Assembly: GCA_024516155.1 (NCBI GenBank)
Contig: JAJJXM010000055.1
Location: 62,001 to 126,000 of the forward strand
Origin: Pyronema omphalodes
Taxonomy: Eukaryota > Ascomycota > Pezizomycetes > Pezizales > Pyronemataceae
Length of the DNA: 64,000 bases
Direction of reading: 5' to 3'
In this document: piece by piece, positions 10,252 through 21,711 of the stretch
Layout: the number at the start of each line of letters is the position of its first letter
Position numbering within the stretch: the first letter of the stretch is position 1
Notes under the pieces: model-generated
What the model was told of the DNA's origin: nothing
The model's input: only the letters and a program-made list of their open reading frames with translations
Databases searched by the model: none
Made by a program: the position numbers and the translations under genes

Positions 10252-11760
10252 CAACCCTCATATTCAAATCCTCCAACTTGGTGATGTAATCGTCAATATC
10301 TCCATCGTATTGGAGTTCCGTAATCCTCTCGACGTCTTTTTGGGCCTCTCGCCTATCCTCAAATCTGGTCTCAATTGCACTTGAAAATGCAACCCAAGAG
10401 TCCCTCAACCCTTGTCGTTGAATATTTTTTCTTCTTTCCTGGTGCCATCTCAATGCCTTATGTGTGAGCAAGCTTCCAACCCATTTAACCTGATCATCTT
10501 CGTCAGGAAATGTTTTTGTATATGTTTCAATATAATCTTTCACCGACATCCACCATGTTCTAAACAATGTTTTATCCTTTCCACGAAAGAACTGTGGCGC
10601 CTTCATTTCAGGCATTTTAGGTCTCTTAGGTCCAGCAGGTTCGGATTGTTGTAATTTTTTAACCAGTGACTCCAAAAACGCCTTTGTTGCATTCTTCGCC
10701 TCTGGATTTTGTTCTTTCTGTTTTTCTTTGCGCTCCTGGCGCTTTCTTTCCAATGCTTTTCTGATATACTCATCATCTGAATCTTCGTCGTCTGAAGGGT
10801 CAGATGGGGGTGGTGGAGGTGGCGGAATTCTACCACCAGGTGGCTTTCCTCCACCATTTCTTTGACCGATGTCAGGAGATCCTCCTCTGATGGTGGTAAC
10901 GGGAATTCTGGCGCTTTGCCAAGGGAAGGGGGTTTTGGAGTCATCTCCTCATGCATAGCCTCAGTGAGAGACTTAGCATCAAAGTTTTCCTTTTTCTGAA
11001 TTTTAGACATAACAAGGCTGATGACCTTGTTGACCAACTCCAATTTCTCCTCCTCCCTTTGTTCCTCATAGTCGAGTAGGCGCTGTTGATGCGTTTCCTC
11101 TGCTATGCAAAGAGCTTCAATACGCCTGTCCCGTTGCTCGTCGTCCTGTTGTCGAATGGCATGCCGAGTGTTCTTCTCGAATGCCCATCTCTCGATTTCT
11201 CTGTTAATTTCTCGCTGCCTCTGAGCAAAGGCTTCGAGAATGGCATTCGTCGTTTGAATGCCCTGATTCAATCTCTCAGCAGCTGCTTGATTGGCTGCTT
11301 CCTTTGACTTTGCATCTGTAGCAAGGTCACCAATTGTTTTCCACACTTGCCCAGCAAATTCATTGCTGGCTTGAACTAGTCGTGTAACAGTTTGGAGGTT
11401 AACCTCCTGGTCCAAGTTCCCCTTCTTGGCCAAAATATCGTAGGCTTTCTGCATTCCTTGGGCCATCTCCTGGTATAGCCCCTTCATCTGTTGCAACTGT
11501 TCATTGATTGCAGCCCCTTCGCCGGCTGCCTCAATCAACTTCCTGATATCTCCCTCTGTAGCATCCATCCTTTCCATCATTAAAACTACCCATTGAGGAA
11601 CATCGCCCATGTTGATCGTTGTTCCATGATGGACCCGTGCTGGTCCCCGAGTAGTAACCTCATCCCATGAACGAGGACGGGTAATACTGATGGTGTTGCC
11701 CATAGGAGCATCGAGGCCATCATCGTGACCGGCAGGTCCAGCGATTCTGCGTGAGGACAT
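10252..11760 (-). pseudogene. Gag of element C, frameshifted and truncated by element A
   Basis: Starts at ATG 11758-11760. The N-terminal half has an acidic/basic helical region (QRDRRIEAL repeats, likely coiled coil) like the G gag at 32820. A frameshift near 10860-10900 moves the second half, including the proline-rich linker and the retrotransposon gag domain (RTWWMSVKDY, VGSLLTHKALRWH), into another frame. The reading ends in a LEDLNMRV segment exactly where the LTR of A begins at 10251. No zinc knuckle is preserved because the 3' end is elsewhere. Confidence 0.85.
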
Positions 11761-11887
11761 TCCTTGTTGATTCGATTGTTTTGTAATTTGTTTTTGGAGG
11801 GTTTGGATTGTCGTATTGCCCTAGAAGAGGGTCTTCCGTATGCGTGTCGATTAATAAACTTGGTAGCTTGTAGCCTTAAGTTTATAG
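11761..11887 (-). other. Leader of element C between LTR and gag
   Basis: 127-bp untranslated leader, similar to 32693-32819 in G (shared CTATAAACTTAAGGCT start and GGAAGACCCTCTTCTAGGG block). No classic TGG primer site follows the LTR. Confidence 0.7.
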
Positions 11888-13273
11888 TGTGAACCTGGGC
11901 ACAGTCCTAACTATGCGGAGGCTTTTCCGGTTGTATCTCAAGTATTCTGTCCTGGTGTGGACAGACGCTTCGTTCCCAAGAACTAAAAGAACTTATTCCA
12001 AAGATAAGCTTGGAAGAGAATTAACCGATCACAGGCCGAATAAACTTAAGGGTCGTCTTCGGAGGTAATTGTTGGTGTAGATATGGTATCGTCGCGTATG
12101 GGATCAATGGATGATGATGGAGGAGACAGAGGGAAGACATAGGGTCTTTTATAGACTTTCGTCTACAAGTTCGCCCAGCCTTCCTTGGGGAACCAACTGC
12201 CAAACTGAGCTTAGGAGATAAGACATGGGTCAAAGCTGAGACGCATCTGCTGAGGCTTGCATCATACTAAGCGCGCAATTAAATTAATTGCTCACTTGCA
12301 TTATGCTCGCCCTGGTCAGATTAATCCTTGAAATAGCTCACCGTACTACCACACCTTCCAATGAGGTGCTGGGGTTATGAGTCACACCGGAGGCCAACTC
12401 CGTCTGACTGCATCATGCATGAACTCTTGTGATAATGATGCATGAGTCATTTATCGTATGAGTCGCGCCATCATAGATCTCCCCAGAGAATCTCGATTGC
12501 AAGTAGAGGTCACTGACATCATAAGGCACCCTGATGCCCTACCGGAGTGAATCTCTCCGTCACATTCCTGTGTGATGTCATATGTGCCCCACCTGCGCGC
12601 ACTTGCGCGCAGCCACACCCTGGTGTGGACGCAAACGCCGTCTTGTTCCAAGTTGGTAGCTCTAGGCCCCAGGACGCGTCATATCAGTTCCATCAAACAG
12701 GTTTCCTGAGTGGTGTTTCCGGCTGGACGTCGTCTCATGCTGATGCACTGTTGACGCCTGTCCTGCATTCCACTCCTGCTTGCTGACTAGACTCTGCCTT
12801 ATCTCTTCGCCCAGCTGTTCACCCAACTCGTAACACCGGATGACACTCTTGCGCCGCATCTGCATCTTCCTGGAATCCTTTGTTCCTATGCAGCCCCTAT
12901 TGTAGCCGTGTATTGCCGAACCCTCCTCAGGTATAAGGAGGTGACCTTTCGTCGTCTTCTTCGTTCTCCATCCGCGTCGTTTGTAGTTGTCTCAAGGGTA
13001 AGTCGACGCCCTTGAGGTAAGTGTTCCTTTCCCCCTCTCCGTCCTGAGTCCTCCCAAACTGACAGTGAATAATAGTTTCGACGCCTCGGGCCGGGATCCT
13101 CGTGAGGTCCTATCGGAAAGTCACGAATCACGTGACGTGGCTAGCCGGAGCTCCTCTGGGGGTTCCGGCCCGGGATACTAACTTGATTATTCATTCTCCT
13201 GTCGAGTTTGCCATATTCTCCATAGTGTTATATATGATACCTATTCTATTCTCACACATTATAGGGTGTGACA
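11888..13273 (-). repeat. 5' LTR of element C (1386 bp, uninterrupted)
   Basis: On the minus strand it runs TGTCACACCC...to...CCCAGGTTCACA. TATAAAA lies at 12147-12153 (minus strand). This LTR is the empty-site reference for the LINE target: the position equivalent to the G insertion reads GATCGGTTAATTC and carries no LINE. Confidence 0.87.
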
Positions 13274-14941
13274 AAAGGGGACCGAAGGGAGGCTGAAAAC
13301 CATCGACGAGTGATATCTTGTCATCCGACGGTCGATGGGGCGGTAACTTATCGGCATTGACTTTTTTGAGATTCCCAAGTACTGGTGGTATTCTAGTGGT
13401 ACAATAGTCTTAAGATCTGGTTCTTCTTTCTCTGGTTGAAGAGCTGTGGTGATTTCATTCAACGATAAGGAGAATTGTTCGACTTTTCCGTAACGATTAT
13501 TGGCATTGTTTACGATTCGTCGAAACGTTGTAGCTGAAATAGGACAGATCTTATTTTGTTGTTTCGGAGCAAAAGTTGTGTTTGCGTGCGAAGTCTTCGT
13601 TCATGAAGGAAATTCCTGTGCATCCGCAGTCTACGAGAGCATGAGTATCGATTTTGGTATTGTGTTCAGTTGGTGTACATGGCACGACCAAATGATTCCC
13701 ATCCAATTCGTTTTCTTGTTTACTTGACAAAGAACTAGCGGATACATGAACGATTTCCTGAGATAAAACGAAAGACGAGGCAGGGGCTGGTCCAACAACA
13801 GAGCCAACAGGCTGTTGATGGACTACTCTTTTCCCTGGTCGATGTCGGGGTTTGTTGGGATATCCAAAACCTCGGGGGCGGCTACGCGAATCTTGCGGGA
13901 ATCGTTTGCTGCCAACGTAGAACATTCGTTCTTGAAGTGATCGGCTGATCCACGATCAAGACAAAGTCCCTTACCCATTCGTTCATCACGACGGCGTTGG
14001 TTCTGAGCCTTTTGGGAAGCTGATAGGTCCATGGGGGCTGATCCGTAATTACCACTATTGGTATAGGTTGGGTGAGACGGCGGGCCAGACGGCGTAGAGC
14101 TGGCACGACTGGGGACCGAAGGAACGTGCCGTTTTGTCGTGTTTGAATGAGCTCGAATTCTATAATGTAGCTTCATACAAAGATCCACAAACTTGGTGAG
14201 GTTCTGAGTTTCTTCGGCTTGATAAACAAGGCTGGTCTGAAGGTCTCGAGAGAGCCCACGCTTCAGAGCAGCCTTCTTTGCGTTCTCATCGTAGTTCAAG
14301 ATAGCCATTAATCGTTGGAATTCTGCGTAATATTGGCTAAACTCACGGTTGCCCTGTTGAGATTTATCGAATTCCGCAGATGCAGTTCCGACTTGATCAG
14401 GAGCTCCGGAGGCAGCTTCCAGAATTGTAATGAGAGCATGAACGTCCTTAAGCTTAATCCTATCTGTAAGGACGTAAGGTTGAATCTGATTCTGAGCGTT
14501 GCCTTTGAGATATCCATAAGTGTAACGTAGCTTATGTTGATCATCGGTAAAACGGGAGGAGTCTCAGGCGAGCTTGGATCTGACTTTCGAAATGAAGTTC
14601 AAGAGTTCCTTGCATTCACAGGAAAACTCAGGTGGGTGGGGTAATTCGATAGGAAGGGTATTCGGGAGAGGACCGTTCTTCGTAGGGGCTTGTAGGAGTG
14701 GAACGGCGGCGTTGGCGCTTTTGAGATCCCTCTCCAAGTTGGTAATTCGTTGGGCATAGAGGGAGTTATCATTTCGAGCTTCTGTTAGTTCAACTCGGAG
14801 GTCGCCTCTCAGTTGACAGTCTCGTTCGTATTCCTTTACGGCCTTGCGGACCAGTTTGATCTTCGTGGGGTCCTGTTCGACCTCCAACCTTTCGGCTTCG
14901 TTGAGGTACAGGGCCACAACGACCTTGTCATGTTGGTCCAT
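13274..14941 (-). pseudogene. Gag and protease of element D1, multiply broken
   Basis: Gag starts at 14941 (MDQHDKVVV) with a helical, charged N-terminal region, then meets a TGA at 14564-14566 that is also present in D2. Further pieces in other frames hold the capsid domain (NREFSQYYAEFQRLMAILN reading near 14330) and a zinc knuckle whose second Cys is replaced (CLDRGSADHFKNEC against CLYC in D2). A protease fragment with the DCGCTG active-site variant lies near 13640, then the start of the RT leader (RPIDRR segment). The gag-pol linker near 13480-13590 is rearranged relative to D2. Confidence 0.82.
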
Positions 14942-15184
14942 TTCGAGGGATTAACGGAGGTGCCAGGTGTTGGTTTCGTCATTATATTGAATTCGAGTTG
15001 CTGAGTATTTGTTTCCGAGTTGTCGAGCAATTTCGATTTCGTCGAGGACGACAGGGTTTTCGAGGGAACGGAAAATCGGTAATAGATTGATGAATTCGTA
15101 GAACCAGAGGTTGTGAAGCATGTAAAGCTTGTTGCAATCGAGAGTTGACGGTAGAGCCGGCAGGTCTTGATTACACAGTTATGT
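14942..15184 (-). other. Leader of element D1
   Basis: Untranslated sequence between the LTR end (15185) and gag ATG, matching 51066-51308 in D2. No clear tRNA primer site seen. Confidence 0.6.
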
Positions 15185-16323
15185 TGTAACGGCGAACAAG
15201 GCAGAGATAGCTGACGGAGAACCTGAGGTCTCTTCTCAATTATTCACTCTTGAGTTCAATGCAGATATCCTTATAACAACGTCAACGTTAGAAACTCTTA
15301 AGCTGTGTCGAGCATCAACTTAGAGACTTTCTGTGTTTAGAAGTTTAAGCAAATAAACAAAGATTTCAAGGGACAAAGAGATCCAAAGACGGGAACGAGG
15401 ACGAGGACGTAAACAAAGATTTCGACAAAGTATTTGAATTTGTAAGAAAACAAATAACTGTGTAAGGAGAAAAGAAAAACAAAATAAACAAACAAAGAAA
15501 CAATCCTCTTATATACAATTTTTCCTCCTTACACGCCGAGCCACTACTTGCAGATTTTTCCCGAAAAATAACTAAGTAAACAACGCGGTCGCGGTTGCGC
15601 GTTCTAGACGCGCTAACGCGTCCGTACCAAATTAGCGTGTTTGCGTGCAGAGCCTCGTCGCGCGCTCGTTAGCATATCTCGCGTGCGCGATAGCGTAACT
15701 CGCGTGCGCGGTAGCGTACTTCACGTACGGGCTAGCGTAACCCTAAGCGTAGTTACGCGCGCGCTTCCATAACCCTAATCGTGTGCGTGCGTCCGTAACC
15801 CTAGCCCTAGCTGTGCGCTTACGGTCACAAACCTAACCCTAGTTTGTGTGCGTGCGGGTGCAACCCTAACCCTAGTCACGTGAATCCAGATCAGCTGCCA
15901 TTGGAAAGATGGTGCAATACTGATAAGGTCACATGACTAGATCTTATCTTATCGATAAGATGATCGTGCCCTAGCCCTAGTCACATGTGCGCACATTAGT
16001 AGACCAGTGCGCGTGCATACTGATCTACTACTGATTAGAACACGTGACCGATCTTATCTAATCGGATAAGATGATCGATAGACCGTAGGTATGGAATTTC
16101 CGAAAAGGGATCCGAGCTGACCCCTAACCCTGGTGGTAGGTCACGTGACCTCTTTGACAATTTGGCAATTGAGCGTAACCCTAACCCAGGCAAGTGACGA
16201 GTGATGATCGAGGACCGAGGGATAATAGACTAAATAAACAAACCAGTGCTGAATAATGAAGCGAATGATAATAGGTGAATGAATGACGAGGAGGGGGAAG
16301 GAAATGATTCTCAAGCCGTGACA
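15185..16323 (-). repeat. 5' LTR of element D1 (1139 bp) with telomere-like motifs
   Basis: On the plus strand it runs TGTAACGGCG...CCGTGACA. It holds a 21-bp tandem repeat (15670-15742), at least eight CCCTAA or CCCTAG units between 15738 and 16190, a 16-bp GATA-type palindrome (ATCTTATCGATAAGAT, about 15946-15961) and a 14-bp palindrome AGGTCACGTGACCT at 16138-16151. The two D2 LTRs carry the same architecture. Confidence 0.9.
15670..15742. repeat. 21-bp tandem repeat in D-family LTR
   Basis: About three and a half diverged units of the form TAGCGTAACTCGCGTGCGCG plus one base. Present also in the D2 LTRs near 45787 and 51793. Confidence 0.75.
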
Positions 16324-16357
16324 CCCCGCCCACGCACCCTCCCCACTCAGCCCCCCC

Positions 16358-17281
16358 GTGCGCCGTAGAAACCCCCCCAAAGCACCAAACCCCCGCCCCG
16401 TGAGCGTCGTCATTCCATGCCCCGACCCCGAAAACCTCACGGACGATACCAAAGTCCAGGTAGGCAATATGATCAATCGGGCGCTACGTGACGCTGAGGC
16501 TTTCCCTCCACATCAATGTGGTAACTGTCCGGAACAGCCCCAGCGGTAGCCTGATCCTGACCTTCCCCCCCAACAACATTCAAAGTGATGTCGTTCGGTT
16601 CTTACCCCTGATGCACGAGGCCGCACAGTCTGTGCATATGACCCTCAACAACCCCCGCATACCTGAAAAGTGGCACAAATTAACTGTCCACAGTATCCCC
16701 CTTGACGTCTTCACTGACACCCCGGACGGTATGACAGCCCTGCAAGCTGAAATAGAGCGTAACAACGCCGCCACCTTGCCCAACCCCCCAGATATATCAC
16801 ACACCCTGACAAGAGAATTGGCAAAACGGCCTCCAGCGTGATGATAGCACTAACCTCCGGCGATGATGCCCGAAGGCTCAAACGCACGAAGGTAATCATC
16901 CGGTATGAGCCTCGCAAGGTCACTGAGTATCCTTCGGCCCGACCAACCGACCAGTGCCGCCGTTGTCTCCGCTTCGGTCACCACCACGGCATCTGCCCAA
17001 ACACCGCAAGCCCAGTGTGCGCTCTTTGCGCCGAACCGCACCCCACTGACCTCCACCGCTGCCCAGAATGCCCCACCCGAGCCGGCAAGTGTTGCGCCCA
17101 CTCCCCTGCCAAATGCTTTAACTGCACATCCGAGCAACAGAGCAATGTGAACCACTCGGCATTCCACCCTAAATGCCCTGTGAGACACGCAGTGGTGAGA
17201 GCATCATGTGAACAGACTCGATCCACTCGCCCAACCCTTCCCGACCAACACGCTGACTCCGCTATGATCACCGATCCATAG
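16358..17281 (+). pseudogene. ORF1 of LINE F (gag-like nucleic-acid-binding protein)
   Basis: Three pieces in different frames (16358-16549, 16488-16841, 16838-17281) joined by indels. The middle piece (HKLTVHSIPLDVF) resembles the central domain of Tad1-type ORF1. The last contains zinc knuckles (CRRCLRFGHHHGIC, then CALC and CPEC...C segments) that bind element RNA. It ends 20 bp before ORF2. The N-terminus is probably lost to the D1 insertion. Confidence 0.8.
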
Positions 17282-17303
17282 ACAGGAGAAATCAGCAGCT
17301 ACC

Positions 17304-20300
17304 ATGAATATCATATCCCACAATATTAACAGGAGCAGCAACGCTCTAAACACACTATTAAACTCCGCTGACCCCACGGCGGATATAATCCTCATCCAAG
17401 AGGCAAACATAAGAGACCCTCGTTTTATAAGTACTCATCCAAACTTCATCACCATCCACCCCCCTGCCCACAACGGCGCAACTGTCAGGACGGTGGCGTA
17501 CGTGACCCGCCTAAACCCCTTCCTCCGCGTGACCCCCCGCCCTGACATTTGCCCCGACCCCGACATTCAGATCCTGGAGGTACAAACTCCACTCATCCCC
17601 TCCTTTTACCTTATCAATATCTACAACTAATGGGACCCCCAGACGAAACTATACACCATTCTGAGATCCCTAATCCCCCTTTCCCTACGCAATCGCTGCG
17701 TCATCACAGGAGATATGAACGCCCACCACCCCTTATGGAACAGCCACCTCAAACGCATTGCCCGAGCGCATGAGTTAGTACACCTCATCGAGAACGAAGG
17801 ATGGCATCTGGCAAACACCCCAGATACACCAACCTACCACTTCAAGACATGCCGTGGGTCATCAGTCCTCGACCTAACTCTCTCCTCCCCGGCAATGCGT
17901 GAAGAAGTACAAAACTGGTGCGTGGACGAAGAAGCCACAACAAGCTCAGACCACGAGGTCGTGCGTTTCCAAATCCGATCTCAGCACCCAGACGTGGAAT
18001 ATATCAACCTCACCCCACGTCTGAACTGGAAATGCAGGAACTGGGATGAGTTTGCGGAAGCCCTTACGAAACTCACCTCCAACCTCAACCCCCGATGGCG
18101 AACACTCCAACAAAACCCGACCCACGCCAACTTGGACGAATGGGCAGCCTCCCTCCAGCTCACAGTCCAACAAGCTGCCCAATCCTCGACCCCGATGATT
18201 CAACACTCCCGCCGTGCAAAGAGATGGTGGACCCCGGAGCTTCTTGAAAGCAAAAAACTGATGACACAAGCTCGTAAGAGGTGAAAACAACAAAGAAAGG
18301 AGATGTATCTCGCGGAGTACCGATCCGCCCGAAACGGCCACTTCAGAGCCTTACGCCACGCCAAAGACAAGCTCTGGAAGGAATACCTGAGCCAGGCCAA
18401 AGGAGAGGACGTCTGGGCGGCGTTTCGGTATACTAACCCTCGCCGAGCTCAGCTGACCCCCCCTCTTGCATCTACAACGACCGGCGTAACCACCGTCCAC
18501 ACAGACTTTCAAGGAAAAGTGTCCGCCCTCCAAGCCCTCTTCCCTCCCCCCCCTCCTCCCCCTCCTCTACCCCCCCCCCCCCAAACCCGCAACCCCTTGC
18601 CATGGACCACTTTCTCCGAAAGAGAAGTAACACAGGCGATCCTCTCCTCTTCATCGAAGAAAGCCCCAGGCGCGGATGGCATCACCTTCCTCTGCCTGAG
18701 AAAGGTGCTCCAAATCATCCCTGACCAGCTAACCCAACTCTACGCCACGCTCGGAGAGGTAGGTTATCAACCGAAGTGCTGGCGAGAGGCAACTACAGTG
18801 ATCATCGCAAAACCGAATAAGCCCGATTACAGCTCGGTCAAAGCATACCGACCCATTGCACTCCTCAACTGCATGGGCAAGGTGCTCGAGAAGCTCATGG
18901 CAACACGACTGAGCCAGTTAGCCGAGACAAACGACCTCTTGAATCAAGATCAAGTTGGTGGTTGCCCGAGACGATCCGCTACCGATGCAGCACTGGCACT
19001 CACCCATGACCTTGAGACCCACCTGCAACAGAAGATGACGACGTCCGCCCTCTTCCTCGACATCAGAGGCGCATTTGACAATGTCTCCTCCGCAAGACTA
19101 ACATCTACCATGCCCTCCCTCGGCTGCCCTACACCGGTGGTCAGATGGTGTCACTCATCTTGAACCATAGGACAATCGCTCTGTCATTCGACGGAAGGAC
19201 AGACGCACAACGACCGACCCGAACTGGCATCCCAGAATGGCTCTCCCGCCTCGCCCATCCTCTTCCTACTATACCTCTGCCCCCTCTTTGACACCCTATC
19301 CGAGCACAACCCCACCCTATGGACACCAAGCTATATTGACGACGTTGCGGTGGTGTGTCATGGGAAATCACGCGAAGCCAACTCCCGAACCCTGGAAAGA
19401 GCGGCCCGAGTAGCCTTCAAATGGGCGGAAGACAACGCCGTAGCCTTCGACGACTCCAAGTCGGAACTTCTACACTTCCATCGAGCACAAAAAGACGAAA
19501 TAACCCCACTAACCTGCGTGACTCTCCCAAACGGCAGCATGGTTAGGCCAGGAACACAGAATGGAAAACAGGACGTGGTCCGCTGGTTTGGAATATACTT
19601 CGACAGACAACTCTCTTTCTCTCATCGTGTACAAACTGGGCTAACCTCTGCGTCCAGAGCCTTTAATGCCCTGCGAAGCCTGGTCAGACAGGAAACTGGA
19701 CTGTCCCCCACGGCGGTGCAAGTGCTGTACCGATCATGTGTCCAGGCGAAATCCGACTTCGGAGCAGAGATCTGGTGGGCCGGCTAAAGGTATTTCGCTA
19801 GGAAAATAGAACTCCAACAAAACGCAGCCGTCCGACGGATCCTAAACGCCTTCTCCTCCGCACCGAGCCTAGCCCTACATAACGAGGCAGCACAACCCCC
19901 AGTCACCACCCGCCTAGACCACAAATGCATGAAATATGCCCTCCGCCTCCTCTCCCTTCCCCCTACCCACCCCGTCTTCACCCGATGTCCCTCTTCTTTC
20001 CCCATTCCCAATCACTTTGCCCATGCCATACAATCCCCGCAAGAATACGACTGTGACTGGACCTCTGGAACACGCCCCATCACTCGCCTACTCGCAACAA
20101 TATCATCCCTAAGCAAGTGGCTATCTCCCAGAACCACTGACGAAGACACGGCACAACCGGACCCCTCTCCATGGATGGACCCCCCCCTCACACGCCACAG
20201 CCCTCCATCCACCAAAGATGAAGCCGAGGCGCATCACTACAACCTCATCACCCACCTACGCTCCATGCCGAACACAGTCATAGCGTATACGGATGGCTCC

Positions 20301-20462
20301 GAGCTCGAAGGCTCAACCGGCGCAGGGTTCTACATTGCGACAGGCCTCGTTCAGAGCATCCGAAAGACCATCCCGATGGGCAGATCATGCGAAGTCTTCG
20401 ACGCAGAACTGAAAGCCATCGAAGAATGCCTGATCGCCTGTAAAGCCCACATCCGCCGGCTA
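17304..20462 (+). pseudogene. ORF2 of LINE F: APE endonuclease, RT and RNase H start
   Basis: ORF2 nicks the target and reverse-transcribes the RNA. Endonuclease: SHNINR start, GDMNAHH near 17715, SDHE near 17948. RT: PGADGI near 18667, YRPIALLN near 18847, LDIRGAFDN near 19056, catalytic YIDD at 19332-19343. RNase H: TDGS near 20287 and DAEL near 20401. In-frame stops TAA at 17628-17630 and TGA at 18282-18284, and a frameshift near 19140-19165, make it inactive; further frame changes follow near 19790. Cut by element G at 20463. Confidence 0.88.
20458..20462 (+). repeat. Target-site duplication GGCTA, left copy (element G)
   Basis: GGCTA precedes the LTR start TGTCACACCC and recurs at 38618-38622 directly after the LTR end GGTTCACA. 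The LINE F RNase H reading continues across the pair. Confidence 0.93.
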
Positions 20463-21711
20463 TGTCACACCCTATATTGTGTGAGTATAGAATAGGTAAC
20501 ATGTATAACATTTAGAGAACATGGCAAACTCGACAGGAGAATGAATAATAAGGTTAGTATTCCCGGGCCGGAACCCCCTGCGGAGGTCCAGCTAGCCACG
20601 TCACGTGATTCGTGACTCTCCGAAATGACCTCACAAGGATCCCGGCCCGAGGCGTCGCTACCTGTTATTCACTGTGAGTTTCGGAGCAGCAAAGATGGAT
20701 GGGAACGAGTATGCTCTTACCTCATGGGTGTCGACTTACCCATGAGAAAATTACAGACGGCGCTGATGGAGAACAGAAGACGACGGCGAAGAGACACCTC
20801 CTTATACTTGAGGTTGTGTTCCACCAAGCACGGCTACCAGAGGGCTTGCAAGAGAGGGGTATTCTCAGGAGCATGCAAGGCAGACGAATAGCATCATCCG
20901 ATATCTGAGTTGGGCGGATAGTCGGCCAAGGAATGAGGCAGAGGCTAGTCAGCCAACAGCAGTGGAGCTCAGGACAAGGGTCAAGAATGCATTGGCATGA
21001 GACGACGTCCTGCAGCAAGGAACACCACTCAGGGAAACCGTTGGGCGGAACTGATATGACGCGACCTTAGGCCAATGACTACCAACTGCAAGATAAGACG
21101 GCGGTTGTGTACACACCAGGGTGTGGCTGCGCGCAAGTGCGCGCCGGTGGGGCAAATGACATCACACAGGAATGTGACGGGGCAGTGCACTCCGGTAAGG
21201 CATAGTCTGCCTTATGATGTCAGATTCCTTCACTCGCAATCGAGATTCTCTAGGGAGATCTATGATCAAGACGACTCACAAGATATATGACTCACATGTC
21301 ATTATCAGAGGAGTCATTGCATTATGTGCTCAAGTGGAGTAACCCTTCACTATGCGCTTAACCGCAATACCTGTTTGGAAGGTGTGGTAGCACGGCAAGG
21401 AATGTCAAGGATTAATCTGACACGAGGGTCATCATGCAAGTGAGCAATTAATATAATTGCGCATGCAGCATGATGCGAGCCATCAGCAGATTTGTCAAAG
21501 AATTGACTCACGTCTTATCTCCTAAGCTTAGTTTGAAGTTCGTTCCCTTGGGAAGTCTGGGCGAACTTGTAGACGAAAGTCTATAAAAGACCCTAAGTCT
21601 TCCCACCGTCTCCTCCAGCATCAGCAACTTGATCTCTTGTTACGACGATACTTTCTACACCAGTTACCTCGAGAGAGACCCTTAAGTTTATTCGGCCTGT
21701 GATCGATTAGT
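20463..21711 (+). repeat. 5' LTR of element G, part upstream of the LINE array
   Basis: 1249 bp matching the C LTR and 36464-36935. It ends in GATTAGT (21705-21711) where the LINE array begins. The last 105 bp of this LTR are at 32588-32692. Confidence 0.9.
21582..21588 (+). promoter_or_regulatory. LTR TATA box (element G)
   Basis: TATAAAA within CTATAAAAGACCC, conserved in the C LTR (12147-12153, minus strand). It lies about 120 bp upstream of the LINE insertion point, so a transcript started here would run into the first LINE unit in sense orientation. Confidence 0.65.

Larger units (their letters stand above)
10252..13273 (-). mobile_element. Ty3/Gypsy element C, 5' part (same family as G)
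   Basis: Reading leftwards: 5' LTR (13273 to 11888), leader, and gag down to the point where element A interrupts it. LTR and gag match element G (20463-38617). The rest of C lies left of the window beyond A. Its outer edge cuts the pol of element D1, which is recognisable on both the 13274 side here and, uninterrupted, in D2 near 49374. Confidence 0.88.
13274..16323 (-). mobile_element. Ty3/Gypsy element D1, 5' part
   Basis: Minus-strand element with its 5' LTR at 15185-16323 and a degraded gag and protease down to 13274, where element C interrupts it. It is the same family as D2 (45302-52450). Its right edge abuts LINE F ORF1 at 16324. The remainder is outside the window. Confidence 0.87.
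16324..20462 (+). mobile_element. LINE F (Tad1/I-like), main part
   Basis: Non-LTR retrotransposon with ORF1 and ORF2 (APE endonuclease, RT, RNase H). Its 5' end is cut by element D1 and its RNase H is cut at 20462 by element G. The remaining 829 bp and the poly(A) tail are at 38618-39446, where RNase H resumes after the GGCTA duplication. Confidence 0.9.

Noticed and set aside
15738..15870. CCCTAA cluster considered as a true interstitial or terminal telomere
   Set aside because: The units are spaced by unrelated LTR sequence and recur at the same LTR position in three LTRs, so they are part of the element.
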